Part shown: one piece after another, positions 5,689 to 9,249 of the stretch | Position numbering within the stretch: position 1 is the stretch's first letter | How the letters are laid out: each line of letters begins with the position of its first letter | Assembly (NCBI GenBank): GCA_016288175.1 | Contig: JAEEYN010000180.1 | Span: 1 to 9,249, forward strand | From: Bacillota bacterium | GTDB lineage: Bacteria > Bacillota > Clostridia > Christensenellales > CAG-138 | DNA: 9,249 nt | Direction: 5' to 3' | Position numbers and translations under genes: made by a program | The notes under the pieces: generated by a model | What the model was told of the DNA's origin: nothing | Database searches by the model: none | What the model saw: the letters and a program-made list of their open reading frames with translations, nothing else

Positions 5689-6588
5689 TCAGAAATTCGG
5701 ATCGAAGCCGAACTCCCGAAGAGCGGACGCGCTGTTTCTCCAATCCGGACGAACCTTTACATAGAGCTGAAGGTTGACCTGAGTTCCGAACAGCCACTCG
5801 ATATCGTGCCTTGCAGTCATTCCGATCTTTTTCAGCATGCGGCCGTCTCTACCGATAACGATGCCCTTATGCGATTCGCGTTCAACATACATCGTTGCGA
5901 AAACGTCGTGGATTCCGTCCTCGCGAAGCTTGATTTTATCGATCCCGACTCCAATGCCGTGCGGGATCTCGTCCCTGATGAGCTTCAGCGCCGTTTCACG
6001 GATCATCTCCGAGCAAATAGCCCACATCGGCTGATCGGTGACCATATCATCCGGATAATACTGCGGACCTTCGACAAGGTATTTGCAAAGGACGGCTTCG
6101 AGTTTATCGACGTTTCTGCCCGTTTCCGCACTTATCGCGACGGTTTCCGCGATCCATTCCTCGTTTTCGAGCCTTTCGCGGATCTCGTCGATCGCACCGA
6201 GGCTGACCAGATCGGTTTTGTTGATCGCCGCAATGACCGGAGTTTTCCCAATGCGCTGCTTAAGCTGCTCAAGCAGTTTTTCATCCTTTTCGCGAATACC
6301 GACGGAAGCGTCGATCATCAAAAGAACTGCTTCGACCTCGCCGAGAGCGTCATATGCGACCTTGAGCATGTATTCCCCGAGTCTGCTTTTCGGCGCAGTA
6401 ACGCCGGGCGTATCGAGGAAAATGATTTGGTAATCAGACCTTGTCACAACGCCCGTTATGCGGTTGCGCGTTGTTTGCGCACGGTCGGAAACGATGCTGA
6501 TCTTCTGGCCGACCATTCGGTTCATAAGCGTCGATTTTCCGACGTTCGGTGAACCTATGATCGTTATGAATCCGGACTTATACGCCAT
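5689..6588 (-). CDS. era: GTPase Era
   Basis: Era is an essential GTPase that binds the 3' end of 16S rRNA and acts in 30S subunit maturation, partly at the membrane. The 299 residues are full length. The GTP-binding motifs are all present: G1 GSPNVGKST (12-20), the switch I region with QTTRNRITG (38-46), G3 DTPG (59-62), G4 NKTD (123-126) and G5 ISAET (152-156). The KH RNA-binding domain follows, with the GxxG-type loop GIVIGRDG (242-249) and a normal C-terminal helix. The start codon overlaps the cdd stop (TAATG), so translation is probably coupled to cdd. YbeY, encoded two genes upstream, also acts in rRNA maturation, so the cluster is functionally coherent. A convergent small gene ends 10 bases beyond the era stop. 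Confidence 0.97.
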   Translation of the reverse strand: MAYKSGFITIIGSPNVGKSTLMNRMVGQKISIVSDRAQTTRNRITGVVTRSDYQIIFLDTPGVTAPKSRLGEYMLKVAYDALGEVEAVLLMIDASVGIREKDEKLLEQLKQRIGKTPVIAAINKTDLVSLGAIDEIRERLENEEWIAETVAISAETGRNVDKLEAVLCKYLVEGPQYYPDDMVTDQPMWAICSEMIRETALKLIRDEIPHGIGVGIDKIKLREDGIHDVFATMYVERESHKGIVIGRDGRMLKKIGMTARHDIEWLFGTQVNLQLYVKVRPDWRNSASALREFGFDPNF

Positions 6589-7001
6589 TATTCCATATCC
6601 TTTTTCGTGAACGCAAACGGGATCAGCTCGCCGACGGTGGTGAGCCTGTAGTCACCGTTCCGGTTTGCGAGGATCACGGGCATATCGCTCTCGCAGAATT
6701 CCGCAAGGACCTGCCGGCAAACTCCGCAGGGCGAAGAATATGTTTCGCTGTCCGCAATGATAGCAAGCGCTTCGAAATCCCTGTGGCCGTCGAAAACAGC
6801 TTTGAAGACTGCCGTACGCTCGGCGCAGACCGTCGGAGTATAGCTCGCGTTCTCGATATTGCAGCCGAGATAGTAATCCCCGTTTGCCGCCTTCAGGCAA
6901 GCACCAACGCGGAAATTCGAATAGGGACAATAGGCTTTTTCTCTTGCCCTGACCGCAAGCGAGATCATGTATTCGATTTCTTCTTTGTTGATTTCTTTCA
7001 T
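6588..7001 (-). CDS. cdd: Cytidine deaminase
   Basis: This cytoplasmic enzyme of pyrimidine salvage hydrolyses cytidine and deoxycytidine to uridine and deoxyuridine. The 137 residues match the short, homotetrameric, three-cysteine class. AYCPYSNFRVGA (23-34) and GCNIENASY (46-54) form the substrate pocket. C59-A-E61 supplies a zinc ligand and the proton-shuttling Glu, and PCGVC (91-95) supplies the other two zinc Cys residues, C92 and C95. The gene starts 14 bases after ybeY, with only a weak GGTAA-like ribosome site, so it may rely on re-initiation. Its TAA overlaps the era ATG by one base. In Bacillus a diacylglycerol or undecaprenol kinase gene (dgkA) lies between ybeY and cdd; it is absent here. 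Confidence 0.97.
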   Translation of the reverse strand: MKEINKEEIEYMISLAVRAREKAYCPYSNFRVGACLKAANGDYYLGCNIENASYTPTVCAERTAVFKAVFDGHRDFEALAIIADSETYSSPCGVCRQVLAEFCESDMPVILANRNGDYRLTTVGELIPFAFTKKDME

Positions 7002-7015
7002 AGCTGTTACCGTTT

Positions 7016-7480
7016 CTATTTGATTTCGGAAAGTTCCGGCAGCGACATGATCGCTCTCTGCCGGGAAAGCATCAGTTCTTCGTCATCGGGCTGCATATGG
7101 TCGTAACCGAGCAGATGCAGCATCCCGTGGACGGTCAGGAATGCGATCTCGCGTTCCGTTGAATGCCCGAGTTCGCTTCCCTGCTGCGCAGCACGCTGCA
7201 CGGAGATCATGATGTCCCCTAGGAATCCGTCCGGCGGAGCTTCAAGGGGATCGCCCTCATCCGAAGGAAAGCTCAGCACATCGGTCGGTCTGTCAACGCC
7301 CCGATAATCCCTGTTGTAGCGGTGTATCGTTTCATCGTCCGTCAGAACGATCGAAGCGAATCTTTCCGAAGCGTTTTCGAAGCCAAGAGCCGCCCCCGCC
7401 GCCGCTTTTACGGCGCGAAGCTGCTCCTTTGTCGGTTCGAAGGATTCGGATGAAACGATGTTGCTGCCTTCAAAGCTCAT
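7016..7480 (-). CDS. ybeY: Endoribonuclease YbeY (rRNA maturation factor)
   Basis: YbeY is a single-strand-specific metallo-endoribonuclease that takes part in 16S rRNA 3'-end maturation and in ribosome quality control. At 154 residues it is full length. The family signature is H118-GMLHLLGYD-H128 with H122 in between, the H3xH5xH zinc site. DRPTDVLSFP (63-72) and LGDIMIS (87-93) are also typical. The first 20 residues are variable, as is usual. The start ATG follows GAGGTGA, which overlaps the TGA stop of pgpH. The two genes are only 6 bases apart, a sign of tight co-expression. The pairing with era downstream reflects a shared role in 30S biogenesis. Confidence 0.96.
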   Translation of the reverse strand: MSFEGSNIVSSESFEPTKEQLRAVKAAAGAALGFENASERFASIVLTDDETIHRYNRDYRGVDRPTDVLSFPSDEGDPLEAPPDGFLGDIMISVQRAAQQGSELGHSTEREIAFLTVHGMLHLLGYDHMQPDDEELMLSRQRAIMSLPELSEIK

Positions 7481-7486
7481 TTACGG

Positions 7487-9079
7487 TCACCTCAGATTGT
7501 TTCTGCGGTCATTCGCGTTGATCTGCGCAAGTGAAGAATAATTCTGCTGGGGGCGCTGCAGGCTCGAGATCTTCTGCTGATCGCCGGAAGGATATTCGAT
7601 GCGCTCATGATACTGCGCAAGCAGGTTCTTGATGAAGATCTCCTCGATCCGACTGACATCCTGCGCCGTCAGCGGGCTTTCCGTAAGCTGCCCGTCCTTC
7701 GTACGCCAGAGGCTGTTTACGATCGCGTTGACTCTTTCCTCGATAAGCTCGTTTGTCGGGTGCTTGATCGCGCGCACAGCCGCTTCGCAGCAGTCGGCAA
7801 GCATCAGTATCGCATCTTCTTTGGTATGCGGCTTGGAAGATTTATAACGGTACGTGTTGATATCAACCGCATCGGGATTAGCAGCGTTCGTCCTTGCTTT
7901 GTTATAGAAATAAGCAACAACCGAATCGCCGTGATGATTGCGCGCCATGCGAACGATCTCCGAGGGGAATTTGTTCTTTTCAAGCAGCGCCGCGCTGTCC
8001 AGCGGGTGGGCGATTATGCGCCTTGCGCTTTCCTCGGGCGAAAGGTCGTCATGAATATTGTATTCACCCTGGTTCTCTTTAAAGTACTTGGGGCTCGCAA
8101 GTTTTCCGACGTCGTGATAATATGCCGCGGTCTTGCAGAGCAGCGCATTTGCTCCGATAAGCTCCGCAGCGGCTTCCGCCATAACTGCGACGATCAGCGA
8201 ATGATGATAGGTTCCCGGTGCTTCAAGCATCAGCCTCTTGAGAAGCGGATTGTTGGTGTTCATGAGCTCGTTGAGCCTTGTTTCAGTCGCGAAATCGAAA
8301 AGCCTTTCGAAAACAGGCATGAGTCCCGTTGCGAGAACGCCGCAAATGAAGCATCCGGCAACTGTCCACAGCGCGGAAAGAAGTATATCCGGGAAGAACG
8401 TGGCTTTGCAGAAAGCCTTGATAAGAACGACTGTCAGCGCGCCGGCAATTCCGCCGACGAGCGACGAAACGATCGGCTGAAGACGTCCGCTGGAAATATT
8501 CAGCGCGAGGGTTGCGACGATACCGCCGATCAGCGTTGCAATCCCGATGGCGGCAGGCATGTCCATCGCGCCGACGCCGGTAATATGAAGGTTGATCAGC
8601 AGGCACATACCCGCCATCAGCATCGTCATCATATAGCCCGAGCGACGCGAAATCAAAAGGCCGCAGAGTATGATCGCAAGGAACGAAGCGTTGAATGCAA
8701 GGTTGATGAAACTCATCAGCGCCGAAGCGACCGTTGCGACGGCTATCAGCGTCGCAACCGCAATCAGCTGCCTCGTTTTCGTAAGGATGGCCCTGTCCTC
8801 AAAATAGAGGTATGCGAGCAAAATGACAGTGCTCCCGACGATCGAAACAGCGCAGCCGAACACGAGCCAGAAATAACTCTCATCCGTCCAGTGCGCCGAC
8901 GCGCGGAAATAGATCGCAATAAATACGATCACCGCAACTATCGCCAGAATAATAACACCGACGCGCGGAAGCACTCTCGGAATGCTCAGCAAGCTTTTTT
9001 TGTTTTCCGTGCCTTTCTTAGGAGATGCTGACTGCGGCTCAACTCCTTCGGCAAATCCCATAAGTTTTTTCTTTCTCAT
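7487..9079 (-). CDS. pgpH: Membrane HD phosphohydrolase PgpH/YqfF, lacking extracellular domain
   Basis: Probable c-di-AMP phosphodiesterase of the 7TM-HD family, hydrolysing the second messenger to pApA at the membrane. The 530-residue protein has a Lys/Arg-rich cytoplasmic N-terminus, eight hydrophobic segments (about 41-59, 69-93, 102-124, 125-144, 147-167, 173-194, 202-223 and 231-255) and a cytosolic HD domain (about 280-470). All metal ligands are visible: H293 in YHHSL, H322-D323 in YYHDVGK, H358 in AHPLDS, H382-H383 in NHHGD and D429 in LADCCEA. Known members have about 710 residues, with a sensor domain (7TMR-HDED) between the first and second membrane segments. Here that loop is only about 10 residues, so the sensor is missing although catalysis should be intact. 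The ATG at 9079 has GGAGG five bases upstream; the ATG at 9091 and the TTG at 9094 have no such site. The stop overlaps the ybeY ribosome site. Confidence 0.93.
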   Translation of the reverse strand: MRKKKLMGFAEGVEPQSASPKKGTENKKSLLSIPRVLPRVGVIILAIVAVIVFIAIYFRASAHWTDESYFWLVFGCAVSIVGSTVILLAYLYFEDRAILTKTRQLIAVATLIAVATVASALMSFINLAFNASFLAIILCGLLISRRSGYMMTMLMAGMCLLINLHITGVGAMDMPAAIGIATLIGGIVATLALNISSGRLQPIVSSLVGGIAGALTVVLIKAFCKATFFPDILLSALWTVAGCFICGVLATGLMPVFERLFDFATETRLNELMNTNNPLLKRLMLEAPGTYHHSLIVAVMAEAAAELIGANALLCKTAAYYHDVGKLASPKYFKENQGEYNIHDDLSPEESARRIIAHPLDSAALLEKNKFPSEIVRMARNHHGDSVVAYFYNKARTNAANPDAVDINTYRYKSSKPHTKEDAILMLADCCEAAVRAIKHPTNELIEERVNAIVNSLWRTKDGQLTESPLTAQDVSRIEEIFIKNLLAQYHERIEYPSGDQQKISSLQRPQQNYSSLAQINANDRRNNLR

Positions 9080-9138
9080 CTGTGCCTCCATCAATCAATT
9101 GGTTTGTTTCGGCGGTGTCGAATCGATCCCGGGCCGGA

Positions 9139-9249
9139 TCACTGTCTGCGCTCCGGTCTCGTTTCCTGTCTTTCTCTCTGTCTTTCGGCGGCCTTTGCAG
9201 CGGCTTTTTCATAAGCAAGAACGATCCTTTGGACCATCTCGTGGCGGAC
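9139..9249 (-). CDS. phoH: PhoH family ATPase, C-terminal end only
   Basis: The last 36 codons of a gene that enters from the right edge; the 5' part is outside the window. The residues RHEMVQRIVLAYEKAA match the end of PhoH proteins, which commonly finish with a LVQRIV-x-AYE helix, and a basic, Gln/Arg-rich tail follows. PhoH is a cytoplasmic P-loop ATPase, often encoded directly upstream of the YqfF/PgpH-ybeY pair in Firmicutes, where it is linked to RNA metabolism. The nucleotide-binding motifs cannot be seen here. The stop lies 59 bases before the pgpH start, and I see no terminator between them. A short GATCC/GGATC inverted repeat (9125-9140) spans the stop. The same-strand context makes the call fairly secure despite the short fragment. 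Confidence 0.75.
   Translation of the reverse strand, partial: VRHEMVQRIVLAYEKAAAKAAERQRERQETRPERRQ

Noticed and set aside
5632..6552. A 306-codon open frame on the plus strand opposite era
   Set aside because: It is antisense to a certain Era gene with all GTPase motifs. The product has no recognisable domain and there is no ribosome binding site, so it is a codon-bias shadow.
7607..9031. A 474-codon open frame on the plus strand opposite pgpH
   Set aside because: The product is Arg/His/Cys-rich without domain features and mirrors a clear membrane HD protein; it has no ribosome site or promoter.
9080..9138. Promoter between phoH and pgpH
   Set aside because: No -35/-10 pair with usable spacing was found; the genes are more likely co-transcribed.

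Overview
The window looks like a chromosomal segment from a low-to-medium GC Gram-positive anaerobe of the Clostridia type (Oscillospirales or Christensenellales-like). The reasons are strong AGGAGG ribosome binding sites, sigma-A type TTGACA/TATAAT promoters, lipoprotein signal peptides, a class II aldolase of the clostridial form, a DUF1292 protein, and the conserved Firmicutes cluster phoH-pgpH-ybeY-cdd-era-recO. The species assignment is inference. I see no mobile element, CRISPR array, tRNA or rRNA.

Left part (1-2753): a minus-strand family 2 glycosyltransferase with two C-terminal membrane helices diverges from a plus-strand lipoprotein (probably beta-propeller-like) with a Cys-rich motif. 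The 297-base gap holds two near-consensus, divergent promoters. Between them is an unusual ladder of four alternating inverted-repeat arms.

Middle part (2621-4670): a well-formed promoter drives fba (class II fructose-bisphosphate aldolase), followed by a small acidic DUF1292 protein that starts at a TTG codon. A terminator-like hairpin overlaps the end of the DUF1292 gene. Eight bases past its T-tract a second lipoprotein (FxLYD-like domain) starts with no visible Shine-Dalgarno sequence. A strong hairpin terminator then separates it from the convergent recO.

Right part (4682-9249, minus strand, read right to left): the C-terminal end of phoH; pgpH, encoding a membrane HD phosphohydrolase for c-di-AMP that lacks the usual extracellular sensor domain; ybeY, an rRNA-processing endoribonuclease; cdd, cytidine deaminase; era, the ribosome-assembly GTPase; and recO, for recombinational repair. 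Spacing is tight from pgpH to era (6 nt, 14 nt, then a TAATG overlap), which suggests one translationally coupled operon linking ribosome maturation, nucleotide salvage and second-messenger control. dgkA, usual between ybeY and cdd in Bacillus, is missing.

Between era and recO lies a small gene on the opposite strand (5529-5678) that resembles YqzL. YqzL is normally found at this place but reading with its neighbours. Here it is inverted and its body contains a hairpin with U-tracts on both strands, so era and recO may be transcriptionally separated. The most interesting points are this inverted yqzL, the sensor-less PgpH, the inverted-repeat ladder at 1024-1072, and the SD-less lipoprotein directly after a terminator.
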